64,000 nucleotides of DNA from Setophaga petechia (lineage: Eukaryota > Chordata > Aves > Passeriformes > Parulidae), in contig JANCRA010000040.1 of assembly GCA_024362935.1 (NCBI GenBank), forward strand, positions 4,216,001-4,280,000, in the 5' to 3' direction. Each line of letters opens with the position of its first letter. The first letter of the stretch is position 1. Of this stretch, positions 1 through 13,539 are shown one piece after another. Both the position numbers and the translations under genes were made by a program. A model generated the notes under the pieces. The model was not told where the DNA came from. It saw only the letters and a program-made list of their open reading frames with translations, and searched no databases.

Positions 1-3000
1 ATATGTTGCCAAGTGTGTATGGTGGTCTCTTCTGGTTTTACCTAGCATGGTAAATTATACTTAATGATAACATAAGATTGAACTGACAAACGACAGACCA
101 CACTTTTGGGGTAAATGCTCTTTTAAATGCAAAAGATTTTTATTGCAAATAGCATCAGAGAAATTGCTACCATGGGTTGAATAAATTTAGAGCATAAAAG
201 ATGGAATGTATATAAAACCCTATCAGAAATTATCCAGGAAGATAAACTCGTTGCTGTGTTTGAATGAAAAGTCATGTACTTTTTAAGTCTGTAAACTTTC
301 AGAATGATATGATTTTCTTCCCACAGCTAATGTCCATAGTTATTCTATATATGATAACTCTCTGTGTTAAAAGGCAACACATAATCTGCCTCCTTGCAAG
401 TATTCTCCTTTGCTCCCTAGGTGGAGGTGCCACCTTTTTCTCTCAGGCTTTCCCCTTGGAGTAATGGCAGTAGGTTAAACTCAGAACAGATTTAGCCGAT
501 ATGAAGTTTTTACTTGTTCCCTGTGTCATTCCTGAAGTCTTCATATTCAAAAATTCACCTATGTGGTTTTGTTTCTATTTTTTTTTTATCAGTTGATTAT
601 GTAAAGAGTTTTCCTACCACTTGAAAACACTTTTTGGAGTCACCCTAAAATAGAAATCATTAACCTGTGTGGAAAACTTTATTGTTATTTGGAAAAATTA
701 CTAGATTAGGTAAGAGTAAAATCTGCCAGTTTCTTTATATGGGAGATAAGCTGGTTGATGTGGAGAGGTCACATCTCTAATGATGAATAAACACTTTATA
801 GCTGTGTGAGCTGATGAATGTAGGTAGCTATGGGGAAACTTCTCACTGTTCCAGACTTGATGCACTAGTCAACTCTATAGTGCCTTTGTTTAAATTGTTG
901 CTAGCAGTTCAGTGATAGCAATTTCTTAACTGCACTGTGACTAAATCTCTTCCCAAAACTGAATGAAAATAGTGTGAAAAATAAATCTCACTCCTGTCAG
1001 AAAATGGGATATATGCATACACTGCTCCATGATAAGACAGTGGGAGGCAGTTTATCAAGCTCCATGCAGCACTGAGACTGGTAACTGCTTTGCTCAGTGG
1101 ACTGCTTTGACAGGGAGGCTTTTCCCTATTAAGTGCAGTAGTGTGAAAATGTTATAATAGTGAAGAACATATCCAGCAGTTTTGGCTTTTATTCAACATG
1201 CCTAGATGTGCTATGTACTGAGACCACTTCAGCAGTGGTTTAGTTTACTTCTTTGAATTTATCTACCTTAATATTGAGTATTCAAGTAGAAAGGCTCTTT
1301 CTAGTATCCTGTTAAATACTCCATCAGAGCTGTTTTGGATTGAAATTTTTCTGTGGTTGTGTGTTGGGGGAGTGAGGAGGTTTTTATGTTTTAATCTTAG
1401 CATCCCTACAGTTAATACAGTGAGCTCAGTGGTTAAACTGCTCCTGTACCATTGATGTCCACTGGGGTGTGACCCTGTGCTGAGTGCACCATGGCCTGTG
1501 TTTGCCCTTACTATGGTGTGCAACTGTGAAAAGGGAGTGTCGCAGTCATGGCACTACACGAAGTGTCAATTCAGCTCAGCTTAAAGCTGTAGGTGGTTTG
1601 CTATGGCTCACCACACAGCCATTAAGAGTATCATCTCTGCTCAGCACAGAATTGCAAGTGATAGTATTTAAACCCCCTACAACACTGTGAATGATAGTGC
1701 TCTCATTTTGTCCAGGAAGAAATGTGAAGACAGGCATTCTGACTAAGCCTGTGATTTAAGCGAGTTGGGTAAAAAAAGAATGCAATTTTATCATCTTCAA
1801 GGGGATGTGGCATCATTGAAATTTACTATTGATTTTAAAGTGATTATAAAAAGAACAATGGATCACAGAGTCAGCCATTTTAGAAGAAAAAGATGAGCAT
1901 GTTCATAAATATTTCCTGACAGTGTAACTTAGCAGTTCTGAAAGTTCTCACTAAAGATGCTGCAGGTCTCTCTAAAGATGCTGTTTTTCTCTAAGCCCTG
2001 TGGAAACTACTCTTAAATGAGTTGCTTGGTCTAGATGATTTTCCAACTGTTATTTACTAGTCATTGAAGCCCTACCCTGTTCAAAAAGTAAAAAATGAGA
2101 AAAAATTATTTTAGAATGCAAAACACACAAAAAATAAGAATGAAAATATGCTGAAATGGTAGAATTCATAAATGAATGCCTTTTGCCTCATAGCTAATTT
2201 TTTGCTAAGATATTGTAAAGTCACGTTTGTGAGGACCTGTTCTAAAAGTACATATGTCAGACATGGGCAGAAAGTGAGGAGTGAAATGATTACATCTGCA
2301 GGAAAATAAATGCACTCTGATTTGGTGACTTTACCCACCAGGAGTAACATGAAACATTACAATTCTGTAGAATTTACACTTGTATCTATAATTTATTTGT
2401 AACTCAATGAAGCATATTTTTCTGTTTGTAATATTTTTTTTTTGCTGTACTCATATTGTTTGATGACCATTTCAGATAGAATTTTTTAAAAGAAGAGAAT
2501 TTGTATTTTCCATTCACTGGGCAGTTCTTAAAAATTTTTACAGTGTTTGATGTGTCACTTTAATGAGTTTAACATTCATATCTATGGGAAAAGATCATAA
2601 ATAATGTACAAATTGGGCAACTCAAACAGGAATGGACATAGTGAAATAAAAAGAAACCATTGAAGATCTCTTGCTACATTAATTTTACCATTGATTTGAC
2701 TTGTTGGGTGAAATGGGGCCTAGTGATGGACCTAGTCACTTTAACATGATTTAGTTTGTATAACTCCTTATATAGATTGTTTACAATTTGATTACCTTGT
2801 TTAATAGGAAAGAATGCAAGGCAAAAAAAAATCTAAAAGTTGACCAGTATGTACTTCTAGACTTCTACTGTGCTCTATAGTTTGATGTTTGCATCATAAT
2901 TGTTTAATATTTAAGAATTTTTAAACTGCATCTTTAAGGATGTCAAGGCAAATATCAGAAACTGGGTTTAGCAAGATATCCAATGTGTCCTCCTTTGCAT

Positions 3001-6000
3001 TTCAGAATTTTCCATTAGATTAGATTTAGCAATGAAAAAATAAGTTTGTTAAAAACTGAAAGAAAAGAAATTCCTCTAAAACTGTCTCAGTCTTCTCTAT
3101 TCTGTTAGTATGCTCTTAAACAATGTCTATAATTTATACTCTATTCTATACAGGTAAGGCTTTCATTTTCATGCCTCCCAACTTGCCCTGAACAGTGTGT
3201 CCTGTAATGCAGTCTGAGAGTATAGTAGACATGGCAAACTACTATAAGAAAAATGAAGTAGATCTAAAGCAAAAAAAACTAGCCTTTTGATTGTGTGATA
3301 AATGAAAAAAAAAAAAAGATGACTCAATTAAATACCATTTGCAAGGAACCCACCAGGTATTTTTCACTTTTATGTTTCTTTTGGTCAGTTGTCCTTAAAT
3401 TTGTTGGTAAGGTTTTAAAGTACCTCTGATAAGAATTTTATGACAAGCAAAATACTTTTAAAATTATTAATTATTTTTTTCCTGTAAGACTTGAGAAGAT
3501 TATGGTTTAAAATATTTCTAATTCTTAGCAACACTTGAAAAGGAGAAATTACTGAGCTTCCACTTTGATAAGGTATATTTTGTCATAAATTAGAGTTCTG
3601 TAATGAACATTTCTTAATTAACCTCATTTTTGCATTACTCATTTCAGTGAAAAAGTTCATTTTAAAATATTAATTGAATCTTCCAAATAGAGTGAAAGCA
3701 CATGCCTTTCTCGAAAGGCTTCCAGTTTACAACCTGAGTCTTTCTGGAATATTTTTTCATATCTGTTCTCATGAACACTTAAATTTCTTCTTTCCCTCTT
3801 ATACTCTCTCATTTCCATCAGTTTTCTTTCTACAAAAGCTGATATAGGGAAGTTTTATATTATTTCATTCCACTGTGTAAACAGTGCAGAATAATATTCC
3901 AAGAAGATCAAAATTCCGAAAATATTTGTAGGTATCAAATAGATCTATTATTTACCTCTGTAAAGAATATAAATATTTCAGTGATTTATGAGACTGGCTC
4001 ATGGGAGAAGATTCTTACTAAAGATAGATTTAATTACAGTGGTTTTGGTATTTTTTTGATGCTTAAGAAATGAGAAATTGTAAAATAAAAAACATAGCTC
4101 TAGTCACAGCATGCTTTAATGAAGATTTTTTGGCATGAAATAAAAGTAAAGGATTAAAAATAGACCTATGTCCTGGTTCTAAATCCACAAAGAATATTAA
4201 TGTATCTGCAGAGAAATTCATCAAAACTGTTTTCCAAGGCTCTGATCACAATATTCTTATAATAAATTTCAGAGTAAATTTGTCTAGCATTTGCTTAATT
4301 TGTCTAGGAGTAACCAGTACAAAAAAATTAGCAATTGGTGGGTTCATTTCAGGTTGGGAGCCTTGAAACTTGCCTTTGCTCTGGTTTCAAAGGCATATCT
4401 GGAGCACATTATGTTGTCTGCCCAAGTTACTTAAGCATTGTAGAAGGATTGGCAGGTCTTTAAGTGTATGTGTTCTGGGAGATTCTTGGACACAATTTTA
4501 GAAGTTCTTACAGTTGAACCTAGAGAATGTGTTTTATTCCTTGCAGAAATATTTTTGTTTGTGTGGAAGTTGTTTTGTTCTTTTGTTCAGTGAAACATTA
4601 TCATAGCCGGCAGCGATACCAGAGTGGTTTTCCTCTTTCTTAAATTTAAATTGCAAATAGATAAATACTTAAATTTGCTTTTAAGCTTTTACTATGAATT
4701 TCAAGGACCCCACACTCAGAGACGATTAATCCTAAAGGCCACATATTACCTAAGTAAACAACCCCCTATGATCTTGATGTAATAATACAGCAAAATCATA
4801 AGTCTGACTTGCATTACATCATATTTTTTACCATAAGGAAAAGATTGCTATTAATTAGCTCACAATTATTCCCTCTTATTTGAAATCTCAGAGTATTAAA
4901 TATTGATAGAATTAATAGATTTCCAGTTTCATCCTAATAATGTCAAACAGGCAAAAATTCAAAAAAGGAATGGTTTAATGGGATTTATTGATTTATGTAT
5001 ATATGCCTTTTAATAATTTCTGTGCTTGACCTACACAATTCCTTTATATTTTAGTTCATAGAAAAAATGCAGGGACCCCCTGGACATATTAGTTGCATGA
5101 TAAAAATGTCTCTAGCACGCAATTTTTATGATTTGCAAATAGAGTTATTTCTGTACGTCCCACACATACTGCACCACATTCTTCTAACAGCAAGTCAATA
5201 TTCTCTTAATTTGTGCTTCAAACTGAAAAAGAAAATTTCAGGGACTGTGTTGAAGTATTAAATAGCAAGGCTCAGAAAATGAGGCATTGTGCTGCTTAGA
5301 CTACTTAGAAATGTTTGTATAACCTTTTTCAAGATATCTCCATGTGCTTCTTAGGAAACATTGAAATGTCACAGATAATAAATGTAAGAAAGGGTTTTAT
5401 TTGGACTTCTAAAAAACAAGTTAGAGAATTTTGACCAGTGGCCCTTTCAACTGACATGCTAATCAAATAATCCCAGATAAGGCAATAACTACCCTGGTCT
5501 CTGTATTCCCTCAACCAGACCCAAAGAGCATTTCTGGAATTGAGAAGTGGATCGAGCCAGGGATATTTTCCTCTGAGATGATGTAGAGACAAGAGCATTC
5601 TTGTAGTAGCATGTATGGCACCCTGGCTTTGATCTTCAATTTGCAGGAATATGAATTTCAGGTAATCCTCTTGCCTTTAAAAAAGAAAGAAAAGGGGAAA
5701 AAAAAGGAAAATGCAAAAGAAAAACAATTGTTAAATGGATGCTGGTCCTTTAGTAGAGTCTTCATTATACCTTAGATGAGCTGATTAACTTCATAAAAAT
5801 GACTCACTGTCATTTTATTGGTGATAAAGTGAGTTTAGTCTCATCTGGTGTGTGTAATTTAGTGGGTTTTTTTTTGGCAAGATTAGATCAAATCCATCAG
5901 TCTTATACAAATACACTAGTGTGGATTTCTATTACATAGATTTGTGCCAAATCACAGTTAAAATCTAATTTCTACTGCCTTTTCCTGAGGCTTTTAAAAC

Positions 6001-7910
6001 TCTGACTAAATTTACTCTCCTGCTGCCCTACCCTGCCACCCCTTCTGCTGCCCCAATTGGTAAAGGAGATTCACCAAGTAAACCTTACAATCCCAAGGAT
6101 GAGAAATTTTTTCTTGTTAATTTTGTTGGATCACATATTCGAAATGGTAAAAATAAAATTTACAATACCCTGCTATCTAACAGTAAACTAGTGTTCCTTA
6201 ATGAAACAAAATCCATAGAGGATGATAGGAGAGTAAATCCTTTGGTACTTGCCTGAATTCATAATGGATAGAAGTGTAAAAACCTTAATGGATCAAGTGC
6301 CAATGTAGATTTTTCAGACTGATAAGGAAAGATTTAGATTAGTATATTCTCATTTAATCAGCCAACTACAGAATTCTAATTATCTCATCTGTGGATATAA
6401 AGATGAGATATACATATAGACATAGAGATTTCATTTCTAAAATAAGTTCTGGAGATACATTGCCAAACTGTACCTCTACTATGTTTAACTGTAGACAGCC
6501 AAACAAATCATTCAATCGTCCAAAGAGAAGCCCTATGCAGAAATTATTTTGTCATCCATAGGATAGGTTTGTGCTTGTTTTTAAATTAAGATGAAGAGCT
6601 GCTAAAATATGTGTTGCTTTGTAAATCTGGTATATATATACTTGCCTTACATATCATCCTTCTATTAAAGACTTTTGGAATTAAGTGGACATAATTTTGC
6701 TTCATATACTAGGTATGTAATCCAGGCACATTAAATTAGGAGTCTGTCCTCCAGGTATCATCAGCAAAGACAAGAATAACACTCCTGAGAGATTATTTTA
6801 GGATACAGGCTGAAAGCCTTATTAATCATTCTTACTAGTATCATTACAAGGCGGTGTAATTATCACACTGTATGCTTTTTTACTTATTTCTCTTTTTTCT
6901 ACATAAAATCCGACATATAGAAACAATAACCCAAAATCAGCCAATTTTTAGTTATGAAATTCAAAATTTCTCATGTAATGAAAGTATTAAAGCTCTGAGA
7001 GAAGTTTTCTAAGTTTTCCAACCTATTTTAATATTAGAGTGACATATTACTTAAATTAGTACAAATTTTGATCTCTGGAAGTATGTAACAATGAACTATT
7101 AGTGCACAATTAGTGCACTAATACTTTTATTTTATTTCACTGTCAAGGTTAGATAAATATTGTTCTCCTTGGCTGCCACTTCTTTTCTAGATGAAAAAAT
7201 GGAAGTATTTCTTGTGCTTAATTTGAAATTATTAAGAAAAAAGGCATAAGAAGATAATTAGTTAAACATGTTTCCGTAACAAAAACTTTAGATAATGTTT
7301 AAAAAAAACTAGAATTACTATTATCATGTTGAAAAGACATACACTAAAGAATATTTGTCTATATTTCCACTTGGTACTTTTTTATCAGATACTGTATTCA
7401 CCTTCCCTTATTCAAGAATAATGATGGTATTTACAGTGTTTTATGAGATAAGGCAATAACACCATCTCAGAGTTCTGTGGCTGGTTTCACAAGACAAGGC
7501 CGATTTGGGTAGATCAAGGATGGAAGTGATTATTCTTTGATAAAGCAGCAAATCAAATTATCTTACCAGTGTGTTACAACAGACACTGCCACTCCCACTG
7601 TTATTTCACAGTTATTGGGAGTATTTAGGGAAAACAGAGTATAAGATTTTGGTAGATGTATAGTTTCCTACTGATGTTTCACCTTGTTTCCCAGGTTTAT
7701 TGCTTCTTGTCATTTAGCTAATTTTTGCATTCCTTTTTCACATCGTCGCTGTAAGTGTGAATTCTCGAATTCTGCACACTTCTCAAAGTGAGCAGCCCAA
7801 CTATGTGACAACAGAATAAACAAAATATGTTAAATTGTTACATTTATAGGAATTAACTGAAGAGTTTAAAAGCAAAAGGGTATTCTTCATTCACCAACAC
7901 ATTATAATAC
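1..7910. other. Unique AT-rich non-coding DNA, no gene seen
   Basis: No recognisable exon, RNA gene or interspersed repeat was found in this stretch. Open frames are short (under 90 codons), overlap on both strands and resemble no protein I know. Two slightly GC-richer patches, about 1430-1700 and 5400-5640, interrupt the AT-rich background, but neither shows convincing splice signals or codon structure. Small features are a purine-rich tract at 5679-5726, a short TA run near 6630-6640, and an imperfect inverted repeat around 7756-7785 built on two GAATTC sites. Intergenic or intronic status cannot be told from sequence alone. Confidence 0.6.
5679..5726. repeat. Purine-rich (A/G) low-complexity tract
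   Basis: Nearly uninterrupted A and G, made of runs of A, AAAG and GGGG, on the plus strand. It has no fixed repeat unit and looks like ordinary low-complexity sequence. Confidence 0.7.
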
Positions 7911-8090
7911 AATCATAGAATCATTGAACCATAGAATCATAGAATGGCTTGGGGTGAATTTACCTTAAAGGTCATTTCATACCAACTCTCCTGACATGGA
8001 CAGAGGCACCTCCCACAAGACCAGGTTGCTTAGGGCCCCACCAGCCTGGCCTTGAACACTTCCAAGGATTGGGCATCCACAGCTTCTCTA
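7911..8090 (-). mobile_element. CR1 LINE 3' end, minus strand (5'-truncated)
   Basis: The left edge carries degenerate copies of the CR1 terminal repeat (ATCATAGAATCAT...), followed by the antisense 3'-UTR: the stretch meaning 'ACCTTAAAGGTCAT', the CTCCTGACATGGACAG segment, and 'CTGGCCTTGAACACTTCCA' with 'GGGCATCCACAGCTTCTCT'. This is the usual order of the last ~180 bp of a bird CR1 read backwards. CR1 moves by target-primed reverse transcription and normally leaves 5'-truncated copies, as here. It carries no coding capacity. It abuts another CR1 in the opposite orientation at about 8090. Confidence 0.9.
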
Positions 8091-8578
8091 CCAGCCCTGG
8101 TGAGGTGGCACTTGGAGTGCTGTGGCCAGTGGACTCCACGCCACAAGAGAGACATGGACACACTGAAGGCAGTCCCGTGAAGGGCCATGGAGTGAAGTAT
8201 GTCTCCAATGCAAAAGGCTGAGACCCGGGCTTGTTCAGGGTGGAGAAGAGAAGGCTCGGGCCAATGTGATCAATATCACAAGAACATGAAAGGAGGGCGT
8301 AAAGAACACAGAGCTAGGCACTTTTATTTACTGGTGTCCACTGGCAGAAGAGCCAATTAGTACAAACTGAAGCATCAAGAAACAGTTTTTTACTTTGAGG
8401 GTGACTGAGCACAGGTTGTGCAGAGAGGTTGTGGAGTCCCTCCTTTTATCTACCCAACAACTTCTTGCCCCTGATCCTGTGCAACCAGTTCTATCTGTCT
8501 TTTCTGTAGTATGGGGATTGAGCTAGATGATGTCTGGAAGTCCCCTCCAACCTTAGTTGATCTGTGAATTAGTTAATC
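8091..8578 (+). mobile_element. CR1 LINE 3' part, plus strand (different subfamily)
   Basis: Plus-strand CR1 beginning in the last part of the reverse-transcriptase frame (CTTGGAGTGCTGTGGCCAGT; AAGAGAGACATGGACACACT; GGGTGGAGAAGAGAAGGCTC). It continues through the 3'-UTR (GCAGAGAGGTTGTGGAGTCC) to a tail near GATGATGTCTGGAAGTCCCC. The tail differs from the ATTCTATG type of the neighbouring minus-strand fragment, so the two are separate insertions. The reading frame is broken by many changes and nothing is translatable. The 5' edge is uncertain by about 10 bp. Confidence 0.88.
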
Positions 8579-11177
8579 AGTACTGAAACAGGTTGAGACA
8601 GTCAAGGCTTAAAAAAATCAATGTAGGTACTACATCAGGAGTTTGCCAAGAAGCAGGATTTTTTTTGGCCAGAATTGTTTTCCTTAGCAGTAGTGTGCAT
8701 GCCATAGGCTTGTCCTACAGTTTGTTGTTCCTTGTGCATCAGGTCCTCAGCTCCTAGAGAAGTCAGCAGACCTTGGCATTACGTTTGCTAGTTAGAGAGG
8801 CACCAAGCAAAAGGCAGAAGCATTTCTTCATTTCGTGGGTTGAACTTTACATATGTGTTAGATTAAGTTAGCAACATTTTACCATTTCCTTCTCTCTCTC
8901 ACACTTCTTTTCTGTCTTCTTTTGCATACATTTTCTTATAATCTCATTACTACACAAAACGTGCTCTGAAAACTGCTATATTAACATTACATCAGTCTAC
9001 CCATTTGACTTGTTGGCTTTAATGCTTGTAAAATACCTTGTACTGACAGTCAAGTAGAATAGTAAAAAGTGTAGTAATTCTACAGACTAGGACTTTGTAG
9101 TTATGAATTTTCTAATATATGCAGTGGTTATTTTTCCCTGGCTTACTTTGGGGTCTCTAGGTGCTTAGCTTGAGAAAGCAAAAAGGAACCATGTATGAAT
9201 TTAGAAGTACTATTATGCAGAGCACATTAACTGAGGTTTGCAACAGTTTGGTGTTTTGAAAAAAAAATTTCTTTGGAGATTTGTTGGCACTAAACACAAC
9301 AGCAGAAATATCACTAACAACATGTTCTTTACATTCCCAGTGGAACTCTGAGGAACTCTGGCTGCTTTCCTTCCTCATTTACATTTATTTTCTACTTGTT
9401 CAGCAGAGCTCAAAAAGAAGACAAAAATTCAATTTACACATGCATCTACATTGTTCCTGGCTATTCCTGTAAAGAAGTCATGATGGTTTGAACCTTTCTT
9501 TTAAGCAAAAGGAAAAAGAAAGGAAATAAGTTATGTATGCAGATGCAGATGGAAAACATTAATCGCTGAATACAAATGTTTAAAATTCAGCCTTTTTTCT
9601 GCAATCTTTTTCACAAGAAAAAATGCAATATCACTCAGTAATTATTTTTTGCTAGAATTTGAATGTATTTCTGTACGTGTATTTGTGTCATATTATTTAG
9701 CTTTGGTTTTTTTAAGGATGTTGTGGTATACATTTCCTGCATGTTTTCTAATTTTGGTAAGTTTCAAATCAAATATATTTTTTTTTCCTCCATGTTTTAC
9801 AGAGAGGCAAGAATTTCAAGTAGTACATTAAAATAAGAATTGAGCTTTCTCAATTGTAGTGGAGCAATTGTATCCTCAGCAAGACAAGTTATTGTGAAAC
9901 AAATAGTGTCATGAATTTATCATGAGTTACATAGATTTATGTGGATGATTTACAGTGATGTTGTGTTTCACATCCTTTGTAATGATATGATCACCCAACA
10001 AAAAGTGATGAAAGTATGAGTATAGTGACATTACAATGTCACTATTCTGGTAGGTGTTATAAACTGTCATAATCCATGACACAGTAATTTCTTGCTGACA
10101 AAGAAATACAGATGGTTTGGCCTGTAATTAATCCATTATTCCTAGTCGAAAGGACAGCTTGAATTTTTAATTCAACCCCTCTCTATTTTATAATTCCTGG
10201 TTGTCCTTTAAAAAAACCCACAACAGGAGGTTTAAAAGCTTTCTTTGACGGTGTTTGAACTAAAAAAGGAGATTGTAGTCTGTACTGTCCTCAGTAGTTT
10301 ATAAGGTACTTCTAAAATTAATGTTCATCATAGTGCAAATATTTTCTTGGAGACCTAGATAAATAAACAATAAGTTTGCTTTGAGTTCCACTTCTGATAT
10401 GTTTCTTTTCCTCTTAGAGTGCATGAAAAACCATAAATAATATAACTATTATATCAGTTCTGTATTGATTCATAATACATATTCAAAATTTTCCCATGTT
10501 TTAGCACAGTAGCAGAAGACCATGTGAAGTTTCATCTTACAGGCCTTGGCATTTTCTAGATCTACTGCCAAAGAAATTTTCCCAGGTTAAGCAGACACAT
10601 TTGCTTAAATCTCTGAATAAATCCTCTGAATATAATCAGCTAAGGCACAGAAGCTATTATTACCAAATGATGCTCGATTTTAAATGACAATGATTGAAAA
10701 AAGTCTTTATTATCTCCTTGACCTCGTACAGTTTCTTAGAAAAGGAGGAAGAGAGGTATTTGGTGTCAAAATTGAGATCTGTTGTAATGATGTTTTTCCC
10801 TCTTTATTTCATCCTTTCCAAAGAACAGTTTGGCAGAAGCAAGTTCAATTACCTCACTAGGTAATTGCCATGGGTTACTGCTAAACATATTCCATGGAGC
10901 TGTGACTTCTTAGAGAACTGACAGCATAAAGCGTGGTTTTCAAAGTATGAACCTTATGTGTTGTGCATTTTTCTGTGGCTTGATTATTTGAGTATTGGCA
11001 TTGTTAGACCAACTAACACTACCAAGAGTGCCAAAGATGTTTAGTTATTTTGCTATTATGGTTTTGTTTTTTTTTTCTTATTATAGCATATGTTCTTTTC
11101 TGGTTGGTTGGTTTCCTTTAAATTTTTTTAAAAGCTTGACAGTGAAAATGCAGACAGAAGAAAATAGTAGAACATGG
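8579..11177. other. Unique AT-rich non-coding DNA
   Basis: No gene or known repeat recognised. It contains one almost perfect 24-bp palindrome at 10022-10045. Short open frames near 9157-9472 and 9649-9831 overlap on opposite strands and look like chance frames. Confidence 0.6.
10022..10045. repeat. 24-bp inverted repeat
   Basis: ATAGTGACATT and its exact reverse complement AATGTCACTAT are separated by only AC. As RNA it would form a stem of about 10 bp with a 4-nt loop. It may be a protein-binding palindrome or a chance fold. Confidence 0.8.
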
Positions 11178-11428
11178 AAAAATTGAGATTGGAAGGGAAA
11201 TCTGGAGATCAATTAATCCAGCCATCAGCTCAAAGCAGGGGTAATTATATCACGATATTCAGTCCAGATTATGTCCAATAGAGTCCTGAACAATTCCAAT
11301 AATAGACATCCTGCAGTCTCCCTGGGAAACATATTTCTGTATTCAACCACTCTTATGTTTGTTTTTTCCCGTGGTATCCAACACAAATTTCTTGTTTAAG
11401 GTTGTTTATTACCTCTACTCCTATCAAG
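11178..11428 (-). mobile_element. Old CR1 LINE fragment, minus strand
   Basis: Diverged antisense CR1 3' region. GAGATTGGAAGGGAAATCTG and GGAGATC at the left edge match the 'TTGGAAGGGACCTCTGGAGATC' type of CR1 end. They are followed by CTCAAAGCAGGG, a stretch like 'GTCCAATAGAGTCCTGAA', GTCTCCCTGGGAAACAT and the 'TTACCTCTACTCCT' segment. Many substitutions and small gaps indicate an old insertion. It is non-coding. Boundaries are approximate because both ends fade into unique sequence. Confidence 0.72.
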
Positions 11429-12929
11429 TTATAAGGTTAATGTGGTGTTTGTTAATTATTGGCTCTATTTATAATTTACATAAATCTGCTTGTGGGTGTA
11501 AAGAGTTGTAACATGAGTGTAATGGTTAATGAAAAATTGAAAAAATTGAAAACAAACATTGGCTGGAATGGGTGGAGTCATAAGATTATTTTGAGGTTTC
11601 ACTTTGATATAGTGAACCTAGTAGATCTGATTCTACTCTGTTTATTTTATTTTTTGGAATAAATCAAAATCTTATTTTGCATTTAGAGTGTAGGGAAAAT
11701 GATATTTTGAAAATCTGTTACTGTTCTTCCCTAATACATTTTACCTTATTTTTTAATGGCATGATTTTCATTGATTTGGGTTTTTTTAATTCCCTTAAAA
11801 TATTGCTTACCCTCAAAAAAATAAGTGGAGTTTGGGGAACAGTATTGGCATTTTATATGAAGGACTTGGTTCTTGCCTTTGCTTTTGAAGTTGGGAGAAA
11901 GACTTATTTGACTAAGCTGGGGCAGCACAGGTCTTGAACTATGAAAAACAGAGGCGGCTTTATGAAAATCATCATAATGGTTTGGGAATCTAAATCACTC
12001 TTTCTCAGGAGTTGTAATTCAGTGGAACAAAAATATTTCTGTATGGGCCTACTGTCTTTAAAATTTAATCAAATAAAGGGTAAATGTTCATTATTTGTTA
12101 GAGAGTAGCTTATAGAATACCTAATGATAACATGTAATTTTATTTTTTATGACTTAATTGGTCAATTTAAGAGGTTATTTCCATATACATGACCTATTAA
12201 TGTGGGGTTTTTTAGATTATTATACTGTTGGTTTTTCTAGTTGAATTTATTGCTTGAACCATTAAGATGTATAAGTCCCCATTACATAGAGCCAAATAAG
12301 ATGATGATGATGCAAAGTTCTTTTATTTTTTTGGTGCTTGCTGTTACTTAATATTTAATATTTAATGTTGTTGTGTTGGACCTGGCACTTGAGCCATTTC
12401 CTGTGTTACTCTATATTTCCTTTTCTGCAGGAGTACCCTTGAGATCTTGTAATTTGCAGGCAATGGGGAGTTTCTATCAAGATTTTGACCAGTCTTTAAT
12501 TATTTACCATGTCAAAGATTCTCTAATGTTTTTATTGGACCCTCATGAGCCATTTACTATAAAGCAATTTGCTTTTTTGGAGATAAATTAGCTTTATTTT
12601 TGCTTGTTGTAATACACAGCAAAACAGCTGTAAATGGGCTTTTTTTTTCTTTCAGGTCATCAGAGATCCTATTAAATTCTATTGCTCTCATTTTTCTCAT
12701 TCTCAAAAAATCTATTTTTGGCCTTGCTAATAACAAAAAGCATGCCAACATTTTAATACTGCAGTTGCCTTTTCCTAAAGACAATAGATTAAAGAGGAGG
12801 TGAGCCATTGTATTTTGTTATTTTGTTTATCAGTCCTACAGAGAGCCAGGTGGCAGCTGGACAGTGCTGACTGCTGGTTGCACATGGCCAACGTGTGCTT
12901 TATGTCCCTGGCTTGCTCCTATCACATGG
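11429..12929. other. AT-rich non-coding DNA upstream of an LTR
   Basis: No gene recognised. There is a short (GAT)4 run at 12299-12313 and several poly-T stretches. The last ~130 bp (12800-12929) are more GC-rich and could belong to the following LTR, whose 5' edge I cannot fix. Confidence 0.5.
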
Positions 12930-13219
12930 GATGTGTTGTGCCACAAAGGAGAAGGGCTTTTGTCTCGGCTAAATCCACAGGTATGGGAGGGAAACAGCTG
13001 GGAAAGCCTTGGAACTGTGGGAGCTCAGAATATCGCTCCTGATATCCAGAGTCACCGAGAGAACCCATGGGGGGCTCAGAGGTCCTGGAATGTTGCTAAG
13101 AATTCTTGGTGGCTGGACTTTGACCCTGTAGAGGATGTGTATGAGGATGTGAGAATGACCACTGTTTAAGTGGTGAAGAGAATATCTATTTTCAGAGTAA
13201 AATATGTGTTTTAAGATCA

Positions 13220-13257
13220 CTGTACAGGGGGGTTATATCTCTGTACAGGGGGGTTAT
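13220..13257 (+). repeat. Two 17-bp direct repeats inside LTR U3
   Basis: CTGTACAGGGGGGTTAT occurs perfectly at 13220-13236 and again at 13241-13257, a 21-bp period. Short tandem duplications of this kind are common in retroviral U3 regions, where they often multiply transcription-factor sites. No specific factor is assigned. Confidence 0.9.
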
Positions 13258-13431
13258 GAAGACAAGATGGAGGAATCGGGGCATGCCTCATGCTTCTTTC
13301 TTCTTCTTCTTGTCTTCCATTTTCCTTAGTGATGTTGGCATTTAGGGATTGGTTTAGGGTGAAAGTACACCTATCAATAAAAGTAAAAGATATTGGGGAT
13401 AAAAGGTAAATATAGTATACGTAGTTTTTCT

Positions 13432-13439
13432 TATAAAAG
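13432..13439 (+). promoter_or_regulatory. LTR TATA box
   Basis: TATAAAAG is a perfect TATA box placed just upstream of the GC-rich R region of the LTR and 95 bp before its poly(A) signal. That is the normal spacing for a retroviral promoter. Any present activity is unknown. Confidence 0.75.
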
Positions 13440-13533
13440 GACACGACCGCCCCGTGGGTGGTCAGAGTGCCCTTGGCTGCCTTGCTGGTCAGACCCCGGC
13501 TGGCAGAAAGGAAAATCTTTGTAAGATAAAATT

Positions 13534-13539
13534 AATAAA
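13534..13539 (+). terminator. LTR poly(A) signal
   Basis: AATAAA lies within R of the LTR, followed within about 25 bp by the presumed R/U5 boundary. It would end a transcript entering from upstream on the plus strand. Confidence 0.7.
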
